A stretch of DNA of 64,000 bases, taken from Hyphomicrobiales bacterium (lineage in GTDB: Bacteria; Pseudomonadota; Alphaproteobacteria; Rhizobiales; Xanthobacteraceae). The DNA is taken from positions 103,508 to 167,507 of the forward strand of contig JAFKKH010000013.1 in the NCBI GenBank assembly GCA_017305665.1. Reading direction: 5' to 3'. Of the stretch, positions 8,072 through 15,401 are shown piece by piece. Position 1 is the first letter of the stretch, and every line of letters starts with the position of its first letter. The notes below the pieces were generated by a model. That model saw nothing but the letters and a program-made list of their open reading frames with translations, did not search any database and was not told the origin of the DNA. Both the position numbers and the translations under genes were made by a program.

Positions 8072-9334
8072 ATGACATCGGTATTCAGTCGATCCATTCT
8101 GGCATGCGCGGCGATCCTTGCGATGATGAGCACCACCACGCAGGTGTACGCACAACAAAAGGGACTCAAGCACTACGAGTCCGGCAACAAGGAATTCTGG
8201 ACCCATCCGCCGGATGACTGGTTCCTTGGCGACGAGACCGAAGCGCAGAAAGGCCTCGCGCCGCCGTCGGGCCCGCCGACCGGCATGTCGGAGTCCGAGA
8301 TCAGCGCGGCGCTGAAGAAGATCAAGCTGCCGCCCGGATTCAAGATCGAGCTTTACGCTCCGGGCGTGCTGGCCGCGCGCCAGATGGCGTGGGGCGACAA
8401 GGGCACGCTGTTCGTCGGCTCGTTCGGGCTCGGGAACGTCTATGCCATCACCGACAAGGGCGGCAAGAAAGAGGTCAAGACCATCATCAAGGGCCTGAAG
8501 ATGCCGACCGGCATCGCCTTCAAGGACGGCGCGCTCTATGTGATCGATATCAACAAGCTGCTGCGTTACGACAACGCGGAAGCCAATCTCGACAAGATGC
8601 CGGAGCCCAAGGTCGTCTACGACGACTTCGCGCCCTATACATCGCACGGCTGGAAGTATCTCGCGCCGGACAAGGACGGCTGGTTCTACATTCCGGTGGG
8701 CCCGCCCTTCAACATCGGTATCCCCCCGACCAGCACCTCACAGATTCGCCGTGTCGATCCCAAGACCGGCAACGCTGAAATCGTGGCGCTTGGCGTGCGC
8801 AACAGCGTCGGCGGCGACGTCGATCCGCGCAGCGGCAAGTACTGGTTCACCGAGAACGCCCGCGATTGGCTGAGCGACGATACGCCGAGCGACAAGCTCA
8901 ATATGATCTCGCGCCTCGGCGAGCATTTCGGTTATCCGTATTGCCACGAGGGCGACATTCCGGACCCGAAGTTCGCCATGGGCCACAAGTGTTCCGAGTT
9001 CACACCACCGGTGTTGAAACTCGGCGCGCACGTCGCTCCGCTCGGCATGAAGTTCTATACGGGCTCCATGTTCCCGGCGTCCTACAAGAACAATATCCTG
9101 ATCGCCGAGCACGGCTCATGGAATCGGCATCAGTACCAGGGCGCGCGTATCGTGCGGGTGATCGTCGGTCCCGATGGCAAGAATCCGAAGCAGGAGGTGC
9201 TCGCCTCCGGCTGGATCGAAGGCAAGCAGGGCTATACCGGCCGTCCGGCCGATATCGTCTTGGCTAAGGATGGCTCGATCCTGGTGGCCGACGACTGGGC
9301 GGGTGCGATCTATCGCATCAGCTACAGCAAGTAA
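8072..9334 (+). CDS. Periplasmic sorbosone/glucose dehydrogenase-type beta-propeller, PQQ-type
   Basis: 420 residues with an N-terminal signal peptide ending near VYAQQKG (about residue 28). The rest matches the GSDH/sorbosone dehydrogenase beta-propeller: LPPGFKIELYAPGVLAARQM, then GVRNSVGGDVDPRSGKYWFTENARDWL, and a final RPADIVLAKDGSILVADDWAGAIYRI. Members are PQQ-dependent periplasmic sugar or aldehyde dehydrogenases or uncharacterised relatives. The next gene encodes a di-haem cytochrome c, the expected electron acceptor. No PQQ biosynthesis gene is in the window, so cofactor use is inferred. Confidence 0.88.
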   Translation: MTSVFSRSILACAAILAMMSTTTQVYAQQKGLKHYESGNKEFWTHPPDDWFLGDETEAQKGLAPPSGPPTGMSESEISAALKKIKLPPGFKIELYAPGVLAARQMAWGDKGTLFVGSFGLGNVYAITDKGGKKEVKTIIKGLKMPTGIAFKDGALYVIDINKLLRYDNAEANLDKMPEPKVVYDDFAPYTSHGWKYLAPDKDGWFYIPVGPPFNIGIPPTSTSQIRRVDPKTGNAEIVALGVRNSVGGDVDPRSGKYWFTENARDWLSDDTPSDKLNMISRLGEHFGYPYCHEGDIPDPKFAMGHKCSEFTPPVLKLGAHVAPLGMKFYTGSMFPASYKNNILIAEHGSWNRHQYQGARIVRVIVGPDGKNPKQEVLASGWIEGKQGYTGRPADIVLAKDGSILVADDWAGAIYRISYSK

Positions 9335-9348
9335 CGGAATGATGGCTG

Positions 9349-9380
9349 GAGGCTGCGGTCGCACATGCGACCGCAGCCTT
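9349..9380 (+). terminator. Strong hairpin between dehydrogenase and cytochrome genes
   Basis: GGCTGCGGTCGC (9351-9362) and its exact complement (9367-9378) flank a 4-nt ACAT loop. Outer A-T and G-T pairs extend the stem to 14 bp. Only a short T-rich stretch follows, so it may be a partial terminator or an RNA-stability element that sets the ratio of dehydrogenase to cytochrome. Confidence 0.65.
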
Positions 9381-9381
9381 T

Positions 9382-9410
9382 GCTTTCAAGGGATCGTGGC
9401 TTTCAAGGGA
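9382..9410 (+). repeat. Duplicated 12-bp element carrying the ribosome binding site
   Basis: GCTTTCAAGGGA occurs twice, at 9382-9393 and 9399-9410, a 17-bp period. The second copy supplies the AAGGGA Shine-Dalgarno for the cytochrome start at 9416; the first copy would be a decoy. Confidence 0.75.
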
Positions 9411-9415
9411 GCGGC

Positions 9416-10003
9416 ATGATGCGAACAACCATAACAACAATGGTGCTGCTGATCGCAGCAGCAATCGCAACCCCCCTCAAGGCGGCCGACATCGAAGCCG
9501 GCAAGGCGAAAGCCACCGAGGTTTGCGCGGCCTGCCACGGCGAGAACGGCATTTCCACCACCGAGAACATCCCATCACTCGCCGGCCAGCAGGATCAGTT
9601 CATCCAGTGGCAATTGGTGTTCTTCCGCGCGGGCACGCGCAAGAACGACCAGATGCAGCCGATCGTCGAACAACTCACCAATGAGGATATCCGCAACCTC
9701 GGTGCCTATTTTGCGTCGCTGACGCCGCCCAAGGGTCCGAAGGACGACAATCCGGATCTGTCGGCGAAGGGCAAGCAGGCTGCCATGGGTCGCCGCTGCG
9801 TCTCATGCCACGGCGACGATCTTGCGGGCACCAAGGCGGTTGCGCGCATCGCCGGCCAACGCGAGGAATACCTCGTCAAGGCGCTGCACGATTACAAATC
9901 AGGGGATCGCTCCGGCGGTGGCATGGCGGCGATGGCCGACGTGGCCTATCCGCTCAGCGAGGAAGAGATCACCGCGCTCGCGCATTACCTGGCGCATTTG
10001 TAG
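9416..10003 (+). CDS. Di-haem cytochrome c (cytochrome c4-like)
   Basis: 195 residues with a signal peptide (about 1-23, ending LKAAD). Two haem c attachment sites are visible, CAACH at 37-41 and CVSCH at 128-132, each in a class I cytochrome domain of about 90 residues, the arrangement of cytochrome c4. It should sit in the periplasm and carry electrons from the upstream sorbosone-type dehydrogenase to an oxidase (inference from neighbourhood). The start at 9416 follows AAGGGA; ATG 9419 is the next codon. Confidence 0.9.
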   Translation: MMRTTITTMVLLIAAAIATPLKAADIEAGKAKATEVCAACHGENGISTTENIPSLAGQQDQFIQWQLVFFRAGTRKNDQMQPIVEQLTNEDIRNLGAYFASLTPPKGPKDDNPDLSAKGKQAAMGRRCVSCHGDDLAGTKAVARIAGQREEYLVKALHDYKSGDRSGGGMAAMADVAYPLSEEEITALAHYLAHL

Positions 10004-10048
10004 GAAAGGCGTCTTCACCTCCCCGCGAGAGCGAGGCGAAGGAGATAG

Positions 10049-10969
10049 TCACCCCCGCTGATTCTCATACGCCTTCAGATGCGTATAGATCGTGCGCAGC
10101 TTCGGCACCGGCAGCTTTGCCGCCTCGGCGCGCGTGATGAGATCGCCGATGATCTGATCGGCCTCGACCGGCGCACCGGCCTTGACGTCGCGGAACATGG
10201 AGGCGGTCAGCGGTGAGCCTTCCGCCGTCAGCATGCCGGTAGTGCGGGTCAGGAACGCTTCCCGCGGCGCATGACCGGCGGCCTTGGCGATCCCGGCGAT
10301 TTCGTCGCGCACGCCGAGGATGAAATCGCGGCCGCCCGGCGCGGCGATGATGTGGCCGACCGCTGCGCGCATCAGGCTGGTGGTGCCGGCGAGGGTCGCG
10401 AGAAACACCCATTTCTCCCACATGTCCTGCATGATGGCGTCGGACGCCTGCGATCCGAAATTGCCGCTGGCGAAGGCTTCGGCGATTGCCTTGACCCGCT
10501 CGCTCGTCTTGCCGTCGCGTTCGCCGAAGCCGAGCGATTGCATTGGCGCGAGCTGGACGATCTCGCGCTGGTCGTTGAGCGTGACCGCGATGGCGCACTG
10601 GCCGCCCAGCACCCGTTCGCGGCCGAATTTCACGTCGAGCACGTCGAGGTGCCGCATGCCGTTGAGCATCGGAATGATCGCTGTCTGCGGTCCCACCGCA
10701 GGCGCGAACGATTTGATGGCGTCGTCGAGATCGAATGCCTTGCAACTCAACAGCACGACATCGAACGCCTCTTTCAGTTTGTCAGCCTGAACCGTCGGCG
10801 GACTTTTCAGCGTGACGTCGCCGTGCGGGCTCTTGATGACGAGCCCGGCGCTTGCCAGTTCGGCCGCGCGCTTCGGACGCACCAGAAAAGTGACGTCGCG
10901 TCCGGCCTGCAACAGCCTGCCGCCGAAATACCCGCCGATCGCGCCGGCCCCCACCACGAGAATACGCAT
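10049..10969 (-). CDS. 2-dehydropantoate 2-reductase family protein (PanE-like)
   Basis: 306 residues. GAGAIGGYFGGRL at about residues 7-19 is the NADP-binding loop of ketopantoate reductases. The central LLSCKAFDLDDAI provides the conserved lysine region, and the C-terminal half has the family's helical domain, including GSPLTASMFRDVKAGAPVEADQIIGD. It could make pantoate for CoA or act as a related 2-oxoacid reductase, since alphaproteobacteria often encode several PanE paralogues. It stands 81 bp downstream of the SDR gene on the same strand, possibly as an operon. Confidence 0.88.
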   Translation of the reverse strand: MRILVVGAGAIGGYFGGRLLQAGRDVTFLVRPKRAAELASAGLVIKSPHGDVTLKSPPTVQADKLKEAFDVVLLSCKAFDLDDAIKSFAPAVGPQTAIIPMLNGMRHLDVLDVKFGRERVLGGQCAIAVTLNDQREIVQLAPMQSLGFGERDGKTSERVKAIAEAFASGNFGSQASDAIMQDMWEKWVFLATLAGTTSLMRAAVGHIIAAPGGRDFILGVRDEIAGIAKAAGHAPREAFLTRTTGMLTAEGSPLTASMFRDVKAGAPVEADQIIGDLITRAEAAKLPVPKLRTIYTHLKAYENQRG

Positions 10970-11050
10970 CGTTCAGCTCCGCTGTTCGGTTATTGTTGCT
11001 GTCGAACTTGATATGCCGGACCGCGGCGGCCGCGTCGACTCAAAACGCCG

Positions 11051-11788
11051 CTACCATTTCTCGCCGAACGGGCGGATTTCCATCTCGAACGTCCATGCGC
11101 TTTTCGGCTGCTGGTAGAGCTGCCAGTAGGATGCAGCTACCGACGCCGGCGGCATCAAGAGGTCGGGATTGTCGAGCGCTTCCTTGCCCCAGAGTTGTTC
11201 GCGGCGTTCGCGCACCCAGGCGGTGTCGACGCCGGAGTCGATGATCAGATGCGCGACGTGGATGTTCTTCGGCCCCAGTTCGCGCGCCATCGCCTGCGCC
11301 ACCGCGCGGAGCCCGAACTTGGCACTGGCAAACGCGGCAAAGCCCGAGCCGCCGCGCAGACTCGCGGTCGCGCCGGTGAAGAAGATGTTGCCCTGGCCGC
11401 GCGGCAGCATCAGTCGGGCGGATTCACGTCCCGCCAGGAAGCCAGCCCAGCAGGCCATCTCCCAGACCTTTCGGAAGACGCGGTCGGTGGTTTCCAGGAT
11501 CGGGAAATTGACGTTGGCGCCGACGTTGAAGATCGTGACTTCAAGCGGCGCAAGCTTGTCTGCGTCCTGCAGGAAGGCGTTGATTTCATCTTCCTTGCGC
11601 GCATCGAGCGAGCGCGCCACGATTGAACCGCCCGCCGCCTCGATCTCCGCAACCAATGGCGCAAGCTTGTCGCCGTTGCGGCGGCCGGCGAACACCGTGA
11701 ATCCTTCGGCGGCGAACTTCTTGGCGATCTCGGCGCCGATGTAATCGCCTGCGCCGATCACGGCGACGGTCGCATTGCGTTTTGGCAT
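11051..11788 (-). CDS. Atypical short-chain dehydrogenase lacking the catalytic tyrosine
   Basis: 245 residues with the SDR fold: GAGDYIG near residues 12-18 replaces the usual TGxxxGIG, and IFNVGAN replaces the NNAG motif. The active-site segment reads SGFAAFASAKFGLRA, so the normal YxxxK is FxxxK: the catalytic tyrosine is phenylalanine while the lysine is kept. This may be a feature of a subfamily rather than a mutation. Normal SDR catalysis is therefore doubtful; it may be a degenerate or differently working enzyme. GGAG precedes the ATG. Confidence 0.85.
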   Translation of the reverse strand: MPKRNATVAVIGAGDYIGAEIAKKFAAEGFTVFAGRRNGDKLAPLVAEIEAAGGSIVARSLDARKEDEINAFLQDADKLAPLEVTIFNVGANVNFPILETTDRVFRKVWEMACWAGFLAGRESARLMLPRGQGNIFFTGATASLRGGSGFAAFASAKFGLRAVAQAMARELGPKNIHVAHLIIDSGVDTAWVRERREQLWGKEALDNPDLLMPPASVAASYWQLYQQPKSAWTFEMEIRPFGEKW

Positions 11789-11815
11789 GTTGGGCGTCTC
11801 CGCACGTTGATCGTT

Positions 11816-11913
11816 ATCCTGAGGTGCGAGCGCAGCGAGCCTCGAAGGATGAAAGTTGAATGCTTTGGCTATCCTTTAAGACGCACTCCTGCGGAGTGGC
11901 TCTCAGGATGAGG
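11816..11913. repeat. Two adjacent REP-like palindromic repeats
   Basis: The first unit (11816-11850) starts ATCCTGAGG and ends GAAGGAT, an imperfect palindrome rich in GCGAGC/GCTCGC. The second (11871-11913) starts ATCCTTTAAGACG and ends CTCAGGATGAGG. Both match the form of dispersed palindromic repeats that I remember from Bradyrhizobium-type genomes. They lie between the SDR gene and the 3' end of the isomerase gene. Confidence 0.7.
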
Positions 11914-11925
11914 CTGGTCGTCTTT

Positions 11926-12534
11926 TCATGCTCCCGCAATCAACTCCTCGACCTCGCGCAGCTGTTCCTTACCGAAGAACATCTCGTTGCCGACGAAGAA
12001 CGTTGGAGAGCCGAACGCACCGCGTTCGACGGCGGACTGGGTGTTTTCGATCAGCCGCGCCTTGACGTCGGCATCCTGCGCGCGCGTCAGCAGTTTGGCG
12101 CCATCGAGGCCGGATGCGGTCAGCGCCTTCGCGGCGACTTCAGGATCGTCCATTTTTTTCGGCTCGACCCACATGTGATGGAACGCCGCCTCGACGTATT
12201 TTTCGAATACGCCTTCGAACTGCGCGGCCACCGCGGCGCGCATCAGATTCAGCGTGTTGACCGGAAAGTTCGGATTCCAGACGTAGGGCTTGACCTTGAA
12301 CCGGCGAACGAAGCGTTCGGTTTCCAGCGCATGGAATTCGCGCTTGTTCTTGACGCCCGCCAGCGTCTCGGCCGGTGACTTGTTGTTGGTGGCCTTGAAG
12401 ATGCCGCCGAGCAGGATCGGCACGTATTCGAATTTGGCGCCAGTGCGCTTCTCGATGGCCGGAATCGCCTCGTGGCTGAGAAAGGCGTTCGGGCTGCCGA
12501 AGTCGAACATGAATTGAGGGTTTGTCTGGCTCAC
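11926..12534 (-). CDS. Kappa-GST / 2-hydroxychromene-2-carboxylate isomerase family protein
   Basis: 202 residues of the DsbA-like thioredoxin fold without a CXXC motif. The N-terminus FMFDFGSPNAFLSHEAIP carries the serine position used by HCCA isomerase and kappa GSTs, and the C-terminal region has the cis-proline segment FGSPTFFVGNEMFFGKEQL. HCCA isomerase acts in naphthalene degradation using glutathione, but most homologues have unknown substrates. I start at the GTG at 12534 because GGAGG lies six bases upstream; the longer upstream frame lacks coding character. Confidence 0.85.
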   Translation of the reverse strand: MSQTNPQFMFDFGSPNAFLSHEAIPAIEKRTGAKFEYVPILLGGIFKATNNKSPAETLAGVKNKREFHALETERFVRRFKVKPYVWNPNFPVNTLNLMRAAVAAQFEGVFEKYVEAAFHHMWVEPKKMDDPEVAAKALTASGLDGAKLLTRAQDADVKARLIENTQSAVERGAFGSPTFFVGNEMFFGKEQLREVEELIAGA

Positions 12535-12632
12535 TTTTGCCTCCGGTCTTTCGCCGGATTGTGGCGCAGGCGGTCTCCGGCGTCCATCCTTTTTATGATG
12601 ATAGTAATATATTGATGGAGCCGGAACGGCTG

Positions 12633-13982
12633 TCAGATCAGCCGCCGGATCTCGCGCTTGCGCCAGACCAGCCGATAGAACGCCATCTGCAGCACCATCA
12701 TGGTGCAGAACGCGGCAGGATAGGCGACCCAGACGCCCTCGACGCCGATCCTGTGGCTGAGCACCACCGCGACGGGGACCTCCACTGCGACAATCGCCAC
12801 GATCGACAGCAGCGTCGGCACCAATACCGTGCCGCTGGCGCGCATGGTGGCGGAAAACACGCCGGCCATGCCGAACGGGACCGTGCTCCAGAGCACGATG
12901 AACAGTAGCGTCTGCGCCAGATCGAGCACCTGCGGGTTGGTGATGAACAGTCCGATGATGAGTCGAGACAGCAGATAGCCGAGCGCGACGAGGCCGCCGG
13001 TCAGCAGCAGGTTGAGCCACATCCCGGTGCGGACGATCAAGCCGATCCGCTCGGTATGTCCGGCGCCGATCGCCTGCGCCGCGAAGATCGACGCAGTGAT
13101 GGCGATCGAAATCGCCGGGAATTGCACGTAGCCCAGCACCTGGTTGACGGCGCCATAGGCGGCGGTGGCGTCGGAGCCGAACCGGTTGACGATACCGAGC
13201 AGCACGATCTCGGCCAGCGACATCACCACGAGCTGGACCGCGGTCGGCAAGCCGATGCGCAACACCTTGCCGAGCAGTTCCCGATCGAAACGCATGGCAC
13301 GGAGCAGCACCGCGTCAGGCGCCAGCGGATGATTCATGTGCCGCATATGCACGCCGAGCCACAGCAGCGTCACGATGGACGAGACCGTGGATGCGACCGC
13401 GGCGCTGGCAACGCCAAGCTGGGGCAACCCGAACCATCCCCGGATCAGTGCGGGCGTCACGACCAGCCCGATCAGGGTCGAGATCGCGAGCGCCCACAAC
13501 GGCGTCACAGTATCGCCGACGCCGCGCATCATCGAGGTAGCGAGCAGGAAGGTGAAGGTTGCCGGCATGGTGATCATCATGATGCGCGCATAGTTCGTGG
13601 CGGCATCGAGCACGTTGGGCGGCGTTGCCAGTGCGACCATCAATTCACGCGCGAACAGTCCGCCGCCGACGGCGATCACGCAGCCGCCGATCAATGTGAG
13701 CATCAACGTCGTTCCGGCGATCGTCTTCACTTTGCTGGTTGCGCGCGCGCCCCAGGCTTGTCCGATCAGCACCGACGAGCCCGCGCCCAGCCCGATGATG
13801 AAAGAGATGAAGAAGAACATCACCGGAAAGAAGATCGAGACGGCCGCGAGTGCGTCGACACCGATCATCTGGCCAAGATAGATGCCGTTGATGGTGCCGA
13901 ACAACGCTTGGAGGATATTGCTCAGCATCATCGGCATCAGGAAGGCGACATACGCCCGCCAGAGCGGTTGCTCGGTGGTCAT
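12633..13982 (-). CDS. MATE-family multidrug efflux transporter
   Basis: 449 residues with about twelve transmembrane segments in two internally related halves, typical of MATE (MatE) transporters. The start QPLWRAYVAFLMPMMLSNILQALFGTINGIYLGQMIG is characteristic of the DinF/NorM group. It would export cationic drugs or metabolites by H+ or Na+ antiport at the inner membrane. It is preceded by the DUF2239 gene on the same strand, 20 bp apart, so both probably share the operator-controlled promoter at about 14.6 kb. Confidence 0.92.
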   Translation of the reverse strand: MTTEQPLWRAYVAFLMPMMLSNILQALFGTINGIYLGQMIGVDALAAVSIFFPVMFFFISFIIGLGAGSSVLIGQAWGARATSKVKTIAGTTLMLTLIGGCVIAVGGGLFARELMVALATPPNVLDAATNYARIMMITMPATFTFLLATSMMRGVGDTVTPLWALAISTLIGLVVTPALIRGWFGLPQLGVASAAVASTVSSIVTLLWLGVHMRHMNHPLAPDAVLLRAMRFDRELLGKVLRIGLPTAVQLVVMSLAEIVLLGIVNRFGSDATAAYGAVNQVLGYVQFPAISIAITASIFAAQAIGAGHTERIGLIVRTGMWLNLLLTGGLVALGYLLSRLIIGLFITNPQVLDLAQTLLFIVLWSTVPFGMAGVFSATMRASGTVLVPTLLSIVAIVAVEVPVAVVLSHRIGVEGVWVAYPAAFCTMMVLQMAFYRLVWRKREIRRLI

Positions 13983-14002
13983 GCTCTTGGTCCTTTGAGA
14001 GT

Positions 14003-14563
14003 TCAGGCGTCGGCGCCGAAAGCGAGCTTGATGAGATGATCGCGGATGTCCTCCGGCCAGCCCGCGATCAGGCCCGCCAGTCGCCGGCGGTCGCCGGCAA
14101 ACAGGGCGCGCGATGCTTCTTCGAAGTTCGGGAAGTTGCCGGCCATGGCCGACATGAAATGATAAGCCGCATCGCGCGCGGCGCGGCTACGATCCCTGTC
14201 GCCGGTGGCGCGGCGGGTCTCGTCGATCAGCTTGCGCAGCGCAACCGATGCGCCGCCGGGCTGCGCGCTCAGCCAGTCCCAGTGCCGCGGCAGCAGCGTG
14301 ACTTCGCGCGCCACAACGCCCAGCTTCGGCCGGCCGCGCCCGCGCGGGGGAATGGATTCGGCAGGGCCTCGCAGCCGCGCGATGATGTCGGCGTCGCTGC
14401 CGCGCAAATCAAAATCGACCGCCCGGCCGGTGGCATCATCGAAAACCAGGATCGGCGGTGTGGTGGCATCGTCGCTGGCATGTTTGACGGCAAGCGCCAC
14501 CTCGGCCAATGGCCCAGTGGCGAGACGGTGCGAACCCTGGAAGGCGGTAAAATGGGCGGTCAT
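14003..14563 (-). CDS. DUF2239 family protein
   Basis: 186 residues. The pattern ILVFDDATGRAVDFDLRGSDADIIARL followed by GRGRPKLGVVAREVTLLPRHWDWLSAQPGGASVALRKLIDE is that of DUF2239, a family without a known function. The central GRGRPK resembles an AT-hook-like basic patch, and the helical segment around RHWDWLSAQPGGAS looks ribbon-helix-helix-like, so a DNA-binding role is imaginable (speculation). It is divergent from a GST gene across a twin operator and is followed by the MATE pump. Confidence 0.8.
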   Translation of the reverse strand: MTAHFTAFQGSHRLATGPLAEVALAVKHASDDATTPPILVFDDATGRAVDFDLRGSDADIIARLRGPAESIPPRGRGRPKLGVVAREVTLLPRHWDWLSAQPGGASVALRKLIDETRRATGDRDRSRAARDAAYHFMSAMAGNFPNFEEASRALFAGDRRRLAGLIAGWPEDIRDHLIKLAFGADA

Positions 14564-14591
14564 CGGTACAATCCGTGGCGGTGTCGGCAGC

Positions 14592-14635
14592 TTTTATCCG
14601 GGTAAAATTAATCCGTCAATATTACCCGGATAAAA
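14592..14635. promoter_or_regulatory. Twin inverted operator in divergent promoter region
   Basis: A 14-bp sequence, TTTTATCCGGGTAA (14592-14605), recurs as its exact complement TTACCCGGATAAAA (14622-14635) with 16 bp between and a 30-bp centre spacing, close to three helical turns. Each half is itself a near-palindrome (TTATCCGGGTAA). The site lies between divergent DUF2239 and GST genes in an AT-rich island. The regulator is not evident in the window. Confidence 0.7.
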
Positions 14636-14726
14636 TATTTACATTTACAAAACCTGTGTCACACCGGCCTGATCCCGGCGTTGCCGCGAACGCCGCTACG
14701 GGCGGCTGCATTCAGGGACTCCGTTC

Positions 14727-15392
14727 ATGCTGACCGTGCACCATCTCAACAATTCCCGCTCGCAACGCGTGTTGTGGCTGCTCGAAGAAGTCGGCGTGCC
14801 CTACGAGATCGTGCGCTATCAGCGGCAGAAGAACATGCTGGCGCCGCCCGAGCTTCATGTGGTGCATCCGCTCGGCAAGTCGCCCGTCATCACCGACGGC
14901 GGCAACACCGTCGCCGAGTCGGGCGCGATCATCGAATACATCGTCGGCAACTATGGCGACGGGCGGCTGATCCCGCCGCCGCAGACGCCGGAGCGGCTGC
15001 GCTACACCTATTGGCTGCACTATGCGGAAGGATCGGCGATGCCGCCGCTGCTGATGAAACTGATCTTTTCGCTGATGCCGCGGCGCGCGTCGCTTCTGAT
15101 GCGGCCGGTGGTGAATAAGATCGCCGGTCAGGCGCTGGCGACTATCGTCAACCCGCAGCTTCGCCAGCACATGGCCTTCTGGGAAAACGAGCTAAGCAAG
15201 AGCGAGTGGTTCGCCGGCACTGAATTCACCGCCGCCGACATCCAGATGAGCTTTCCGCTCGAAGCGGCCGCGGCGCGCGGCGGTCTCGAGAACGGACATC
15301 CGAAGGCGACGGCATTCCTTGAGCGCATTCATGCCCGGCCCGCCTATCAGCGCGCGCTCGAGAAGGGCGGGCCGTACAGCGTCGGGAAGTGA
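14727..15392 (+). CDS. Glutathione S-transferase family protein
   Basis: 221 residues: an N-terminal thioredoxin-like GST domain (about 1-80) with SRSQRVLWLLEEVGVPYEIV and the glutathione-binding PVITDGGNTVAESGAIIEYI segment, then an all-helical C-terminal domain (about 90-210). It resembles the GstA/YfcG-like group with Ser near position 10-12 as the probable catalytic residue. It would conjugate or reduce electrophiles with glutathione in the cytoplasm. It is divergent from DUF2239-MATE across a shared operator, which suggests joint induction by a toxic compound (inference). Confidence 0.9.
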   Translation: MLTVHHLNNSRSQRVLWLLEEVGVPYEIVRYQRQKNMLAPPELHVVHPLGKSPVITDGGNTVAESGAIIEYIVGNYGDGRLIPPPQTPERLRYTYWLHYAEGSAMPPLLMKLIFSLMPRRASLLMRPVVNKIAGQALATIVNPQLRQHMAFWENELSKSEWFAGTEFTAADIQMSFPLEAAAARGGLENGHPKATAFLERIHARPAYQRALEKGGPYSVGK

Positions 15393-15401
15393 AGCGCCGC
15401 T

